Shown one piece after another: positions 63,488 to 64,000 of a stretch of DNA of 64,000 nucleotides; within the stretch, counting starts at the first letter, position 1, and each line of letters begins with the position of its first letter. Location of the stretch: NCBI GenBank assembly GCA_013399855.1, contig VXAY01006791.1, positions 124,001 through 188,000 of the forward strand. Reading direction: 5' to 3'. The notes below the pieces were generated by a model. It searched no databases, was not told the DNA's origin, and saw only the letters and a program-made list of their open reading frames with translations. The translations under genes were made by a program, and so were the position numbers. This stretch comes from Oxyruncus cristatus (lineage: Eukaryota; Chordata; Aves; Passeriformes; Cotingidae).

Positions 63488-64000
63488 AGACCCCAAGAGC
63501 TTAATATCTAGTCACTGAAGCAGTGGGAAGGTGAAGGATCCGTTAATGACAACTTCTGTTGTGCATTGATTTTAACAAACTAAAATGCTTAAACTGACAG
63601 CTGCCTTGCTTGTACTTGGAGACCAGTGAAAAACCCCCTGCTTGTATGGACACAGAGCAACTCAGCACAGGAAATGGAAGGACTGAGTTTTCCAGTGTAC
63701 TTGCAGCAAGTGGCCTGGATTTGACTATAGGAGGGTGTCACATCCATTGTGAAAGTAGCCTTGGGTGTAAATTTACATTTACAATAATGTAACTATACTT
63801 TTAGGGAATGTTAAAGGCTGATGCTTTAGAATCGAGAGACATACCTATCGTGCCAGGTTCTAAAAGGAAGTGAGGTTTGTTGTGGTGTAAAAGCAAAGGG
63901 TAAGCTCCTTGGCTCCTTCTCTTCTTGGTTATCAAATAACAGATGGGATCAAAGAGGGACTTGAGACCCAGGCAGTATCACAGCTGATTCCAGGCAGGTA

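Larger units (their letters stand above)
58884..64000. other. Gene-free stretch to the window edge
   Basis: No gene or mobile element recognised. Includes a less AT-rich, CpG-containing block at about 59820-60360 of unknown nature, a 167-codon open frame at 61416-61919 (listed separately), a 13-bp triplicate (63449-63487) and ordinary AT-rich DNA. The last bases, 'ccaggcaggta', look like a splice-donor match but lie at the edge with no supported exon. Confidence 0.5.

Noticed and set aside
63990..64000. A splice donor at the window edge
   Set aside because: The donor-like 'caggta' is common by chance, and no supported exon precedes it.

Overview
The window looks like bird nuclear DNA, most likely from a passerine. 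It is AT-rich and CpG-poor, has many A/T homopolymers, and contains no confident protein-coding exon. Its recognisable interspersed repeats are mostly pieces of CR1, the dominant LINE of bird genomes. One element at about 6752-6882 has a tRNA-Ile-derived head joined to a CR1-type tail, which is the architecture of TguSINE1, a SINE family known to me from passerines. I recognise the families from memory and by eye; no database search was run.

Layout. Bases 1-515 hold a 3' CR1 piece in reverse orientation with a small AT-rich expansion inside it. From 516 to about 26255 there is almost no recognisable mobile element except the SINE, which lies just after a 73-base assembly gap (6650-6722). Several blocks in this quiet stretch have the look of conserved non-coding DNA or isolated exons, but the sequence alone cannot prove that. 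From 26 kb onward CR1 becomes frequent. There are very old reverse-transcriptase fragments at 26255-26800 and 27690-27945, and two short antisense 3' ends at 26596-26645 and 26826-26938. Younger pieces lie at 30745-31021, 34732-35555, 36526-36620, 42431-42560, 45233-45335, 52205-52955, 53855-54065 and 58284-58883. A piece at 53060-53362 resembles an avian LTR-retrotransposon or endogenous-retrovirus segment.

All CR1 copies are truncated and broken. Catalytic motif A is deleted in the 34.7-kb copy, and the catalytic Asp pair is altered in the 58.3-kb copy. The tail of the SINE matches the 3' ends of the CR1 copies at 36.5 kb and 30.9 kb, so the window shows both a non-autonomous element and the type of LINE that presumably mobilised it.

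Three reading frames are long for this composition and match no family I know: 29900-30433 on minus, 32386-33069 on minus with a single internal stop, and 61416-61919 on plus. They are listed as candidates, not genes. I saw no CRISPR array, bacterial operon, functional tRNA or rRNA gene, or known microRNA. The most economical reading is an intergenic region or a very large intron. I did not find a convincing undescribed system.
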